64,000 bases of DNA from Mucor racemosus. Taxonomy: Eukaryota; Mucoromycota; Mucoromycetes; Mucorales; Mucoraceae. How positions within the stretch are numbered: the stretch's first letter is position 1; each line of letters begins with the position of its first letter. Where the stretch lies: the NCBI GenBank assembly GCA_027405735.1, contig JAPEHQ010000005.1, positions 186,001-250,000 of the forward strand, written 5' to 3'. Position numbers and translations under genes: made by a program. The notes under the pieces were generated by a model. The model searched no databases and was not told where the DNA came from. It was given only the letters and a program-made list of their open reading frames with translations. Below, piece by piece: positions 51,401-63,743 of this stretch.

Positions 51401-52508
51401 GAACTTTACTTTTAGCTGAATTTGCCAAAACTGCTGTTGGACTTTTGCAAGATCGTCTTACTCGCGATGTCTCTCATCAGCCTCAAACCGCTCCTAGCGA
51501 GCCTTCTCAAAATATCGCAGCAGCAAAGTCTTTTGCATTCTCTTTGATGAACAAGTTACATTTCACACACGATGAAGCTGCAACTTCATTCCAAAAATTT
51601 GACAGCGAGGCATCCTTCTGTGCATTACTCAAGTTCTTTGCACTCCCCTTTTTACGTCGTACTTTGATTCTCATGATTGTTAGATTTGGTTTGATTATTC
51701 CTCCTGCTACAGCTATGGAAACAGATCCAGCAGCCGATGAATTGGATAGATTAATGAGTATCTTGCATTTGCCTAAATTTGCCGACTTTTTACAAGCTAC
51801 ATCAATGTCTGAATCTTTGTTGCATCATTGGTGTGCACAACATGTTAGAGAATCTGAGCGTCGCATTCAACTTCAAGATGGATTATTAAGCTCAATATCA
51901 GCCAGTAGACTCATCAATATCTCATTAGACCTACCTACACCTATTTATCTTATTGCATTACCGAAGCGATTAGATCGATTATTTGATGAAAGTATGAAGC
52001 GCGTTTGTAGAAAGTGTGGTACAGTGCCAAGTGACCCAGCTTTATGTTTGTTCTGTGGTACTTTTGTCTGTGCACAGAGTTTTTGTTGTGCTGAAGATGA
52101 AGAAGGCGAATGTAACCTTCATACCTTAGAGTAAGACCTTCAAGTAGAATATATAGCAAGCCTATTTTAACAATTATATTTATAGATGTGGTGGGGAAAT
52201 TGGTGCCTTTTTATCCGTCAAGAGATGTGTATTAATATTATTGCATAATGGTAATGGCTGGTTTATGAATGCACCCTATTTAGATCCACACGGAGAAGTT
52301 GATCAAGGATTACGGTAAATTTAGCTTAAAAATCAAGCTGAAGAATATGAACTAACTAATATTTTTGTGCAGACATGGTCGACCTCAATACTTAAATTCC
52401 AAGAGATATGCTGAGATTCGCAAGTTATGGCTCCAGCACAATATTCCCATTTATGTTGCTCGTCAAATCGAAGCTAATTATGATATTGGTGGTTGGACCA
52501 CATTATAA
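45446..52508 (+). CDS. UBR1: E3 ubiquitin ligase UBR1 (N-recognin), 2268 aa
   Basis: Five exons, join(45446..45858, 45944..48485, 48544..52130, 52186..52314, 52373..52508). Domains in order: UBR box (CGHVFRKGEPVYRC, CVFCSRCFHATDHDGHD, GCCDCGD; residues about 125-190) that binds basic N-termini; ClpS-like N-domain (ACIAWNDEAHAFSHVLESIM, then VIHVHGREIIAVS) for bulky hydrophobic N-termini; a long helical scaffold; RING-H2 (CIVCQED...CGHFMHIKCFE...FMCPLCKSLGN) that recruits the E2; and the C-terminal autoinhibitory cap region (CRKCGTVPSDPALCLFC, then HNGNGWFMNAPYLDPHGEVD, LRHGRPQYLN). It ubiquitinates N-degron substrates for the proteasome. Length and order match fungal UBR1. All introns are short GT-AG and keep frame. 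Exon 1 ends inside the UBR box. Confidence 0.96.
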
Positions 52509-53169
52509 ATACAGTTTATATTCCTATTCAATAAAATGTTCTGTTCTCGAAAAAAAAAACCCATCTACACCACTTTATCATGCACTTTTTATTTATTTAT
52601 TTAAACTTGCTCAAATTTTGGCTGTTTAGCATTATATATATATGAACATTAGGTAAATACACCGCCGGTAATTGTTATTGTCGTACATCAAATAATAGTT
52701 TTGGCTGATTCTAATTTGAAATGGTCTGCTAACCTACAAACCCCACCTGAAAAAAAAACTGGGCGTTTTATTTCTACGGGTTAACCAGCAAATCAATGAT
52801 TATTAAGAACTTAATCCTGGATTTGTTATAGTAGTTGTAGTATGTATTTGAAACTTGCGCTATATTCCTTCAAAAGCAGCTGCTAGCTAATGAAATCGAG
52901 ATATCTTCTTTGTAAATTCACGGTGCATTATATGCAATTTCAAATTTTAATTTCGAATCATCATGTAGGATATCTACGGATTAGATAGATTTTTATGGAA
53001 AAAGAGTACAAAAAACAATAGAAATTCAATTAGATAAGTGTAGGGTTTTATTATCAAGTTAAATTCTACTCGAGAGCTTTCTTGTAATAAATAAATGACT
53101 TCTGAATACCTATGTCCATATAGAATGGTAACTTACTTGTATCAGTATTTATAGAGATTGTATTTTAAT
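52509..53169. other. Intergenic with an LTR a fragment
   Basis: The 3' flank of UBR1, then AT-rich DNA. Apart from the LTR fragment at 52985-53105 nothing is recognised. Confidence 0.45.
52985..53105 (-). mobile_element. Truncated LTR, family a, reversed
   Basis: Reverse complement of the 3' third of LTR a: GGGTTTTATTATCAAGTTAA is shared, along with the flanking segments corresponding to the TATA-proximal and CTAGTCGAATTC regions. Neither terminus is intact and no target duplication is visible. Confidence 0.7.
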
Positions 53170-54640
53170 TGTTTTCAATACAAGTGCACGGTAAGCTATA
53201 GATGCACTTTGGTAATGATTTTGTCGATACATAGTAGGTTGTGGAAGCTTCATTTTAAATTTTAATATCATCCTGTCAAAGATCTTCACCTACTTTTATG
53301 TAAATTTGGAGGTTAGTAGCATCAAAATTTGTCGAGATAGTTTTATTGTTATCAGTTTTTCGAGGTTGTAGAAAATAGGTTTCAAATGGTTTTCAGATGG
53401 GTTCAAATGTTTTCGCCCAATATTGAGTTGAATAACTTCAAATCTTCAAAGATGATGCATCTTCTCTTAAGGCCCATCGATATCTGTCCGAAAATAAAAG
53501 GGCTGATACCACAATGTACTTGTACTGGCCTAACATTGAACCAGATTGACCTGAAATCGATTGTAAAACTTACACTCCGTAATTGAGGTATTAGTTTTCT
53601 GTTTTCACATCATAGATCCAATAGAAAACTATTCCGTATTTTTTGTTTCAACGAAAAATATTGATTTTTTGTCGAGATCATCAAAACAATATATCCCATT
53701 ACAGCTTGGAACCTGTAATAACTGGGTTATAAAATCAATTTATGAAATTGACCAGAAAATGATTCAAAAAACAAAATCCTTTAATAGTTCATGAACTGCA
53801 AGGTGAATTGAACTAGCGTATTAAATGGTTTTTGTACAGCTTTGCATTCTGCATCCACCTGGATAAAATGTAGGCAAATGTTTTACAATAAATTGTGTGT
53901 AAAATGCAGTTGAAATTTTGGAGGTTTTTTGAAGATATACATCACTTTTTTAAGTATATTCTAGATAAAAGTAACTAGAATAATTAGTACAATAATTGTC
54001 TATCGACTGAGCTATTGCTGAATCTTCTAGCTGCAGTTTTCGTAGAGAAAACGAGATTTTTGTCATTTTTTTTCAAATTCAGAATTTGGGATGAGGGTAT
54101 ACAAGGGGAAAATTGAAGCTAGAAATGGAGGTACTTTTTTGTACACATTTTTGAGGATATCTCTATGAAAAATCAATATTTTGAAAAAAACTAAATTAGA
54201 TCCAAGAGAGCTCAACGAGATTGATGACATGAATAAAAAAAAAATGCTGCTCAATTTGATCAATGTTTTAAAATCTACTACAAAAATGTCAAAAAAATAA
54301 AAATAAAAAATGAAAGTGCTCATAATTTTTTTATACTAAAATATGTTATAGAGCGCTTCAAAACAAGTAAGTTTTATTATTAGAAAGTATCAGTATAGCT
54401 TATGTTTTTCTAGAGATATAAAGCGTCAAAGTTTTCAATTCTTTAGCAGTGAAATACGCGTAAAAAGCTGAAACATTAGTGCTGAAAAATTAATATCAAC
54501 TGCAAAAAATAGGATATTTTTGGATACTCATTTTTAGGTTAAATTTGAGCATCTCAGGTACATTGCCATATAATTTTTTCTTGGTGTTGTTTAGTGAAAA
54601 AAATAGTTGAGCAGGGATGAAAAGTGAGACCCAATTTTTA
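53170..54640 (+). repeat. REP-B copy 4, near full length
   Basis: Same order of landmarks as 38600-40080 across about 1.47 kb. The minus-strand frame at 54063-54323 carries SSLGSNLVFFKILIFHRDIL and PLYTLIPNSEFEKK. Confidence 0.75.
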
Positions 54641-54910
54641 AGGAAAAAGCTGCAAATTTTACGTGCTTTTATGTCGCTTGGGAGATATAAAATAAATTTA
54701 GGAAAATTAGAGCTATTATATACGTATTTAGGAATGCACAAACAATTTTGTGAATATTTTATAGACATATATACTTTTAATATGTATGTATTTCACTGCT
54801 TTGTTTAAAGTCTCGATGGATTTATGATACTGGAAGCTTTCGAAAGGATATAATAAGAGCTGTATATTCTTTATTTCAAATAATAACAATAATAAGATCA
54901 ATATATGATT

Positions 54911-57044
54911 CTAACAAACAGCTGGTGCAGTCGCAGCCTTATAGGCCAATCTTTCTCTTATCTTTGCTGTTATAATATCAGAACTGTAATCATGATTTTC
55001 AATGGATTTATAATATTTAATAATAAAGTCTTGATTCGAGGCATCTTTTGTAACTTGCTTGAAGATATCAATTAGTTGCATTACTCTATTAGATGTATAG
55101 TAATGTGTAGATTCTAATGTGTTCAGGGAAATTAGTTTATGCATAAAATAATACATATGTTTAGCTGATTTACCTTTCAAGATTTGCAAATTATCAATCA
55201 ACAGAACGATTTCAAATTTGGTCGGTAATTGCTCATTTTCGAATAAACGCAAAGCAGCTTTACTAGCTTCCTTCCATTGATTCTTGGCGAGATGCTCACG
55301 AAATTCGTGATAAAGGATTAAAATTGCATAATGTGGACTACTGTGCAAAGCAGGCATATCAATGACAACATCGCCCAATTTTCCTGTCCTGAGATATTGA
55401 CTGAATCCAGCATGAGCCAATCTATCTAGCGACTTTAAATCTTCGGCTTTTCCATATTCAATAGCTGCTTGACGAATTTTCTTTTGATGTTCGTATCTGT
55501 GACCTAATCCCTTGTGGATATACTTTTCTACTTGACTCAAGCCATACTGTGTTGCAATATCTAAAATTGAATTCAAACGGTCGATGTCTTTTGTGGGTAA
55601 TATAGGATCAAGAAGTTGATTAACCCAGATTTCCTTATTACTTTGACAGCAAGTAAGATAAATGACAGCTTCTTCCCACATGTCGAATTCTTCGGCGATG
55701 TTTTGAGCGTAAGTTTGAATACTGTAGTAAATAGGATCTATGATATCTTCTTTATCAGTAGATTTTGTACTTGTTCTTGTATTTGTTACAATGTTGCCAG
55801 TAGCTATTAAAGCATAACCAAGATGTGTATGTAGCCATAAATCCCCTCCCATCATAGCAAAGGCATCATCGAATTGGCCCATCAAAATATAAGAGCAAGC
55901 TATAACACAAGCATCTTCTTCCAAATTATCAATATCTTGAGCCAAAGATTTCAAACTCGACAAAGAGCTCTGAGGTTTAGCAAACCAAGCAATGCCTAAT
56001 ATGACTTCAAAATATGTTCCATAACGACGGATACAGTCTTCGTCACCAATCAAAATATCATACAATGATTGAATCTCTTCGTTCCTTTCTACCTGTACAT
56101 CTTGAGACTGCAAAGCAAATTCAAATTCTACATCGTTTGCTTTACATTGCTCTCTCCAAATAGCCCATCTTTCCCAAAAGGTAGTTTTATCAGCATTTGT
56201 AGATACTACATTTTCGAGGTCTGCAATCAGCTTGATGATTTTGCTGACAGCTGTCTTTTGCTGTGTATCCAAAAAGTTCAAACTAAATGTTAAAATTTCC
56301 ATCGATTCTTCAAAATTACCACGCATTAATTGTCTACGAGAATATTCCCAAACCCACGTTGGCCCGATAGGGTTGTTCTCCTCCAATTCCTCATCTGCAT
56401 CCTGAAGTTTTGCGTCTTCAACATCTGGTATTTTTTCATATGTATTCAGCCAATCTCTCACTGAAGTAATTAATTCCGTGCTTTCCATTGGGAAATATAA
56501 TCTTTGACATAAATCCCAAATTCGAGTGTAATTATCAGCTTCAGTGTAATCATGAGTCAAATCGATATACTTTGATAATATACCGTTTACATCTCTGTCC
56601 CTAAGCGCTGAATCTTGCGATATCTTTGAGTGCTTTGATTTAAGATAGCTTTGTAATTCAAAGAATATATTGTATGATTCACGATAAAACTATGGAGTTA
56701 CTGTAAGTAATTTACTTTTTACTTAATTGGAAATTTTTTACTTGTTCTTTTGATTGATTTTTTTGGGCATTTATCGTGTTTAATCGTTCGCTCAATAAAT
56801 CTACATCTGGGGTAGGTTCCTAATTATATGAATTAATTCATCTAATTTTCATATTTTTCGTGTATCAATCATTACATCTTGACGCTGTTGTTGTGGAAGT
56901 TGTTGGACTTCTAAATCTGAATCAAGAGGAAGGAATGGGTTCTATATAATATTGTTGTCAATTTTTTTATCATGAACACAAGGCTTGATAATACAATACT
57001 TTTTCATCAGTAAAACTTTCAATAGGAAAACTATTATTTGACAT
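54911..57044 (-). CDS. NUP85: Nucleoporin Nup85 (Y-complex), 655 aa
   Basis: Four exons, complement(54911..56689, 56742..56819, 56876..56941, 57000..57044). The start at 57044 gives MSNNSFPIESFTDEK. The body is all helical and fits the ACE1 fold of Nup85: WVWEYSRRQLMRGNFEESME, FWERWAIWREQCKAN, the family signature LYDILIGDEDCIRRYGTYFE followed by VILGIAWFAKP, and a C-terminal tail module (QYGLSQVEKYIHKGLGHRYE, GKAEDLKSLDRLAHAGFSQY). In the nuclear pore it pairs with Seh1 and joins Nup120 in the Y-shaped coat. The pairing blade for Seh1 would be the N-terminal part, which is short here. The kelch gene stops 127 bp upstream on the same strand. Confidence 0.82.
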
Positions 57045-57171
57045 TTTTTTTTTATGTATTTTTATTATATATAAAAGAGTTCTATCAAACAGTTTGAAGT
57101 AGTACGGCAGGTAAAAAATTGAAAATAACTGCAGTTTTATAGTAGTCTCATAAAGTCACGTAATTCAAGGT

Positions 57172-59093
57172 TTAAACATCAATCTCAAAGTTGGTAATTT
57201 GTGGCAAATAGGCACAAGCACTCAATTCTAACATATAAACATCGTCAAAAACGTTTCTGCCATCATAGCCACCTAGAATATACAATCTAGAATCGTGTAA
57301 TACAGATGTATGGTATCCTCTTGGACTTGGCGCTCCTCCATAGATCTTTCTTGTTTCCCAACTCATTGTAACTGTAATTTTCAGTCAGACAAATGGTTCA
57401 AATGTTGTAAATGTAACTTTGTTTTTACCTAAATTCAATAACAAAACTTCGTTTGAATATCTACTTCCATCATGACCGCCAATAATAAATACATAAGAGC
57501 CAACCTGAGTTGCAGAATGTGCCAATCTAGGTACAGCACGATCTAAATCAATTTGATTCCAACGATTGGAAACTGGGTAATGAAAATTAGACATTTGTGT
57601 CACGACATCTAATCATATACTTTACCGAGATCTAATACATATACATCACTAAAACACTCATGTCCATCGCTACCACCATATATAATAAGTTTGTCTTTAA
57701 CAAGATTGCTAGTATGATATCCTCTTGCTATAGGTGGGTTTCCTTCTGGATTTAGTATGGACCATTTTGGTAAATTTGGATCAGAAACATCCAACATATG
57801 CACATCCGCCAGCGCACGTGCACCATCTCCACCACCTACAATCATAATTTTTTGATTCCATATACATGTTGTATGAGCACGTCTTGGAGACGGTGCCTCG
57901 CCTTCAGTTTTTGGTTTTGACCATGTTAATGTATCAATATTCAAAACGTAAAGATCATTGAAATAATTAGGCCCATCTCCTCCACCAAATACATAAAGGC
58001 TGTACGATTTTTTGCCTCCACCGATATCTCTTTCTACTGTTGTGCATGAATGAGCTCTACAAGGTGGTGGCATTTGACCAAATGTACGAGGTTTTGACCA
58101 AGTCAGTGTATCTACAGGTTCATTAAAATAAAAGATAATGCGAATCAACCATATCAAAACTTACCCATATCAAGGATATATAGTGAATTGAAACATGTCT
58201 TCATATCACAACCACCAAAAACATACAAATATTCCCCTATGAGATTAGATGAATGTGCTCGAAGAGGTCGAGATGGACATCTACCATACGTTAACGCACG
58301 TGACCAATACATGCCAGCAGCCGGAGCAGGTGGTACATTCGGACTGATACTTAATTCTATCGCTGCTGCCATATGATCTGACATATGGACAGGTCTTTTT
58401 GAAGATTTATGGTGATGGTGAAGATGATGATTACTGTTATTATTATTATTATTATTATTATTAGAAGTGGAATTTTTGCTAGAATTATTACTGATAGATG
58501 TCGCATTAGTTGAATTGGTATTATTAGATAATGTATGAGAATTTTGATTATTGTTTAAATCGTAGCGTTGTCTACTTGGTACCGTTGAAAACGGCGTATC
58601 TTTACGTAATCTACTCATTGTTGGATGAAAAGGCACTATAAAAAACAAAGTATGGTTAAAACAAAGTAGCTGAAGATTCGTGATTTCGGCATTTACTGTT
58701 TGGAGGAGGTGGAGGTGGCATAGATGTATCAATATAATCATATCGTGTAGGCGAATTTGGGATAGAATTCAATGTTGGTGTTAATAATTCCATATCGTTA
58801 GATGGGATTCCTTGCTCTGGTGGAAGAGTAGGTGATTCAGGGCGATCAAAACTAGGAATCAAAGTTATAGGTTTTAGGAATCAAAAATGAATTGCAATGT
58901 ACTACCTTTCTAATGAATTCATAGTACTACTTGGATTCATCGTTGTAAAAGAAGGAGAGGAAATTGGCTTGACTGGCTGGGTTTGTTCATGATGATTGAT
59001 AGGAGAGGAAGGTGTTGATGAAGTCGTTTCGTATGCTTGACTCATCCATGCTATAGGGGCTGTTGGATAAGATGCTGTTTGTCTGTCTGACAT
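57172..59093 (-). CDS. Kelch-repeat protein, 547 aa
   Basis: Six exons, complement(57172..57371, 57429..57572, 57626..58111, 58165..58635, 58697..58851, 58906..59093). The first about 220 residues are disordered (Ser/Thr/Pro-rich, a PPPPPP run, Asn repeats from AAT/ATT triplets, and HHLHHHH). Kelch blades follow, each with a GG doublet and a W about ten residues on: LYVFGGCD, LYVFGGGDGPNYFNDLYVLN, IMIVGGGDGARALADVHMLD, IIYGGSDGHECFSDVYVLDL, FIIGGHDGSRYSNEVLLLNL and LYILGGYDGRNVFDDVYMLE. The six blades end 11 residues from the C-terminus. Kelch propellers are interaction scaffolds; similar proteins act in polarity and GTPase signalling, but I cannot name this one. In exon 5 a downstream acceptor (TTACCCAG at 57573) gives a normal 53-bp intron. 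Confidence 0.85.
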
Positions 59094-59286
59094 TTCAAAA
59101 TCTCTTGAAAAATATCAAAGAACGAAGAAAGCTCAATATCTGACCAAGGTTTTTAAAAGATAGGAATAAACAATACTATACGGTGACATCATACTGTTTC
59201 TCGGGCAATGTTTTCAATGATGATAACGGAGTTACCAATCTTTGTCGTTCATAGACATTGTTCTTTCATCAATTACCATATAGTAA
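59094..59286. promoter_or_regulatory. 193-bp divergent promoter, kelch gene / Iwr1
   Basis: Start codons of the two genes point away from each other across this interval. No TATA box is obvious; ATACTATACGG near 59,174 is the closest. Confidence 0.45.
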
Positions 59287-60731
59287 ATGTCAACTAAATC
59301 AGTCAACAATAAAGGAGAACAAATCACCATCTTACGTATCAAACGTAAAAGAACTGAAGAACCCTTAGATGCATTGCGTATGTAAATTATCAATCATGTT
59401 CCCCAGTTTCTGCAATATTAAGCTGCATAAAAATATTTTAGTTGTTCATCAAGAAAATGAGAAACGTATCAAGAAGAATAATGAAAAGCAAAAGAGTGTT
59501 TTGAGTGGTAAATTAAATCGATTTACTCAAAATGGGTATAAATTCTTATTCTTGTTGTTTATTTTAGTATCTGCTACTGCTCTTCCTACCTTATTTCGTT
59601 TAGCCGAAACTGTTGAACAGAAAAGTTTTTCAAATTTGGATGAAGCAAAGAAATTGAAGGTAGAATCTCGACCAAAATCATTTTCTTTTACTTTTTTTTT
59701 TTATATCAAGTATTTCTGTTTTTAGGACCGAATCTCGAGACGTATTCAACCTGGTACCAGTAGACCGCAGACTCCAACTTCAATTGAAGATCGAAAGGAT
59801 CGTCTAGTGAGAGAACAAAAGGTTTGTGTTCCGTATGTCATTTCTGCTGAATAATATTTGTAACAACACAAATAAATACAGGAAGCATCAAATAAAGCAA
59901 GATACAGAGTAATTCATGAAAACAGATCCAAAGTAGACGAGGATGCCCCGCCAGTGTAAAATTTATGCAATTATAGATGATTTATTCAATTGGCATCTAA
60001 ATCATATATTGATCTTTTTTAGTGTACAAAGCTCGTCTGAAAAAGCAGCAAAGGATTTATTCCAAATGTATGAAGCTGTTAAAGACGAAGATAATTCGAA
60101 ACAGGCGAAGTAAGTGTTAACATTTTGTACACATGAGGCTTTGAAGATCTAAATTTGTGTTTGACAGGTTATTTGTTGATGATGATATTGAAGATCCCGA
60201 TGATATTATGTGTAACTTTATCCCCATGGTAAAGGAATACTTGACATGTAAGAAGCTTATATGTATAAAAAAAAATTGCATTATATAATTTATTTACGAT
60301 TTTAAATAGTACAAGAGAAAGAGGAAGAGAAAGAAGAGGATTATGTATACGATGTTTATTATAGAGATGACGAAAACATTGAACAGAGCATGACTTCAAT
60401 GAACGTCGGATCACTTGTTTGGTTTGATGAGCAATCAGAATATTTGGATGATGATTCTGACAGTGAACTTGGAGATAACGTTGATGAAGATTCAAATGGT
60501 AAATTAGGTCTAAATACTAGTATCGGCCTTTGTTATTGATGCATTTGAAACGTTTAGCTGAAGATTATTATCAAAATGATTACCCCGAAGAAGAGGACAG
60601 TGATGAATTTGAAGACCGTAAGTGAATAATATTTGCATATTCTCGCTCTGTGTTTTTTTACTAAACAAATGAATTTTTCTCAAGAACATGATTATGACCT
60701 TTCAAGTGATGAAGAAGATTATGTTTTGTAA
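59287..60731 (+). CDS. IWR1: Iwr1/SLC7A6OS-type RNA polymerase II nuclear import factor, 293 aa
   Basis: Ten exons, join(59287..59377, 59442..59507, 59568..59659, 59726..59821, 59882..59955, 60023..60109, 60168..60247, 60310..60498, 60558..60617, 60685..60731), all GT-AG and in frame. The N-terminus has the start of the import region (ILRIKRKRTEEPLDALL), including a basic KRKR nuclear-localisation motif. The C-terminal half has the Iwr1 family signature DYVYDVYYRDDEN, VGSLVWFDEQ, then AEDYYQNDYPEEEDSDEFED. The protein is acidic at its end (SSDEEDYVL). Iwr1 binds assembled RNA polymerase II in the cytoplasm and carries it through the pore. The dense run of ten exons in 1.4 kb shows how intron-rich these genes are. 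Confidence 0.93.
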
Positions 60732-61574
60732 TATAAGTTGCCATGTAAAATAAGATGTCAAGAGATAAAATTCCATTTTTTTTCCAAATGGGATTTCAAT
60801 GCCAAAAATAGCAATAAATCATCCATACAATTTATAGAATACATCTTGAACATTTAGGAAACATTGGTATTAATGCCTACGTGAAGGCTAATTCATGGTA
60901 ATAAGCTTTATTTTCGAGTGAAATCCTTGTGAAAAATATAGCCATTACAAATATTTCGATTTTCAGCCGATCGTAAGCAATATTTATTATTTTTATTTAT
61001 CTTTAAATCACTGTCGTGTAACACTTGATTCTTCTTAATTATTCTGTATTGTAACATATCCAGTTTACTTGATTAAGTAGACATGATCTCACTACTTTGA
61101 AAATCGGTTTAAGCTTTCAACGCATGGTTTTGCAGTAGTAAAACCGCACTCAACCGCTGATGCGACTTTTAAACCTTATTTCGACACACTTCTAATGCAT
61201 GTAGCTACATTCTTTAGAATTGTTAAATTGTCAATAACAATTATATTCTCAAATCACTTTACATTCCTGAGCTTAACCATTGAATTTGCACGCCAGCTTA
61301 TTGCGAAATAATTTGAGAATACATTGCATAATTTTTATTGTTTAAGCAGTAGAGCTTCAAATGAGTTCATAATGCGCTGTGAAGATTGATCTTGAGGCCT
61401 CTGCTTACCGAGAATATACTATATGTGTTTTGGCAAGTTGTACCTGTCATAAATGCTTAATTTTATAAGTCAAATATATAAAAAAAAAACAGAGATGTGT
61501 ATTAATAAGTCTTCGGCTTGAAAATCGTTACTTGTAAGCTAGGTTTAGTAACAAAAATCTTGCTAGATCTACTT
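60732..61574. other. Intergenic, no gene seen
   Basis: The 3' flank of Iwr1, then AT-rich sequence. No protein-like frame or known repeat before LTR d. Confidence 0.45.
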
Positions 61575-61792
61575 TGAAAGTTATTGGGGAAATAGATCTT
61601 ATTTTTATAAAGGTAGAAGTAATAAAGAGACTAGTAGTGATTCAATCACGGAGAACGTAGGGTCTTTATTGCAAAATGAAAAGGGAACCAAGAACTATTA
61701 GGTCTCGGTTCCTGAAGATATTTATACTACAATTTCTATTAAATGTCAGTTCTAATAGGAATTGAAACTGAATAAAAGGGCGAAAACCGACA
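61575..61792 (+). mobile_element. Solo LTR, family d, 218 bp
   Basis: Begins TGAAAGTTATTGGGG and ends AAAACCGACA (TG...CA). Flanks TACTT and TACAT form a one-mismatch 5-bp duplication. Highly similar to 10496-10716, including GATATTTATACTAC. Confidence 0.7.
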
Positions 61793-62259
61793 TACATGCA
61801 TATAATATATAAAAATGATAAATTGTATGCAGACAGCATGAAATGGGCGGGTGCTGTAAATATTAAAGTAATCTTTGTTGCTGCGACGCATCGAGTTTAA
61901 GTCTTTGCTATTGAATTTCTTCCTTTTAGTAATAATAAAAAATAGTTTTTTATAATGAAGAAGCTAAATAATTGTATTTCTTTTTAATTAATTGATCAAT
62001 GACAGAAATATTCTCGCTTTAAAATAGGAAATTGCGTCTGGTTTTGTTACATTATAATCGACAAACTATAATATTGACTGACTGTGATAAGATTTTCATA
62101 GTTTTCAACCTTCAAAATTGGAACGAGCCGTCTTTTCTAATAACTAGTCTCATACTATACTCTCTAGGATATACATTAAACACTGCTAAATAGATATGAA
62201 TTGCTCGAATTACGTTACCTTTTATCAATATTATTATATATCCCACGAAAGCCCTAAAA
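61793..62259. other. AT-rich spacer, no gene seen
   Basis: No repeat or frame recognised between LTR d and REP-B copy 5. Confidence 0.4.
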
Positions 62260-63700
62260 CCACGTAAATATCTCTGCTTTTTCTTTAAAAATTAGGTCTA
62301 ACTTTTCACCCCTACTCAACTATTTTTTTCACTAAATAACACCAAGAAAAAATTATATGCCGATATGCCTGAGATGTTCAGCTTTAATCCCAAAATGAGT
62401 ATCCGGAAATATCCTATTTTTTGCATTTGATACAATTTTTTTAGTGCTAATGTTTCAGGTCTTTACAGGTTTTTCATCACTAAAAATAAAAATTTTGAGC
62501 CCTAATATCTCTGCAAAAAATTAAGTTATACTAACCCTTTTTAATAATGAAACTTACTTGTTTTGAAATGCCCTATAACATATTTCAGTATAAAAAAATT
62601 CTGTGCACTTTTTTTATTTCATTTTTTTGGCCTGTTTGTACTAAATTTAAAAATATTCGTTATATTGTGCAGCAATATTTTTGTATTTGTGTCATGGACT
62701 TTGTTGAGCTCTCTCGGGTCCAATTTAGTTTTTTTCAAAATTGTGGATTACATCCATTTAGATCTACATTTCATCTGGTGTCCAACTTGAATTACCGCTG
62801 GGATAAATCAGGAATCACTTTGATTTGACATGATGTCTGATTGATACAGCAAGTAATCTTATAACCGAGATGTGGATCCTAACAAATTATAATTATTGAC
62901 CTGTGATTTACCGAAAGAATGAGCATTTGGATATTGTGTGGATATATTAGAATCATGCTTTTATGATTCAATAGTAGCATGATGATAGACGCATGGAATA
63001 TGACCTTGCTTGACTTACATGTTGAACATCATGGTTTGACAAATGTTCTAAAAAATTGGTAATTCGATTAGAAATTATGTATAAATAGAAGGACATCTTC
63101 CTTTCAAAGAAGAGTCAATGAAGTTCTACTTGATAATAAAAGCCTAACGTTATCTAGTCGAATTCGTATTATTTTTTTATACTTTTTTTTTCCGTGAATA
63201 TCCCTACCTGTTCCACAAAAATATTGAGTTTTCGTGATGTCCTCAAAAATGTGTGGGAAAGAACATCCTTGGTTTTGCTTTAAAAAAAAACGTGTGTACC
63301 CTCATCCCGAATTCTGGATTTGATACAAATCTTGATTTCTCGGCAAAAAATGCAGCTAAAAAGTTCAGCAATGGCTCGATCGATAGATATTTGTGCTGTA
63401 CATCATTTCCATAGCTTATATTTGAAACATTTATAAAACGTGATGTGTGTCTTTAAAAAACCTTCAAAATTTCAATCGAATTTTACGCAAAATTTAATGT
63501 AAAACATTTATCTAAAGTTTGTTTAAATAGATGTAGAATTTAAAACTGTACAAACAACATTTAATACACCACTTCAATTTACTATGTAGATCACACGTTA
63601 TTAAATGCATTTGTTTTTTGACAATTTTTTAATCGATTTGTCAAATTAATTTTGGGATTCAGTCATTATAGGTTTTACGCTGTAATGTGAACTGGTTATT
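62260..63700 (-). repeat. REP-B copy 5 (reversed), split by LTR a
   Basis: Reverse complement of the REP-B pattern. The match to 25,870-25,930 is cut at 62741 by LTR a and resumes at 63218. It stops abruptly near 63,700, where a sequence of quite different composition begins. Confidence 0.72.
62742..63217 (+). mobile_element. Solo LTR, family a, divergent copy, 476 bp
   Basis: Begins TGTGGATTACATCC and ends CCTGTTCCACA. Exact target duplication AAAAT at 62737-62741 and 63218-63222. The 3' quarter matches 6453-6914 closely, but the 5' part is strongly diverged, suggesting a different subfamily. Confidence 0.83.
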
Positions 63701-63743
63701 AGTTATCATAGCTCTTCCCAATAAAAAACAGAAACCACCTGGT

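Noticed and set aside
57609..57625. A 17-base intron in the kelch gene (GTAAAG...GATTAG)
   Set aside because: Far too short to splice; the acceptor at 57573-57574 gives a normal 53-bp intron and keeps the frame.
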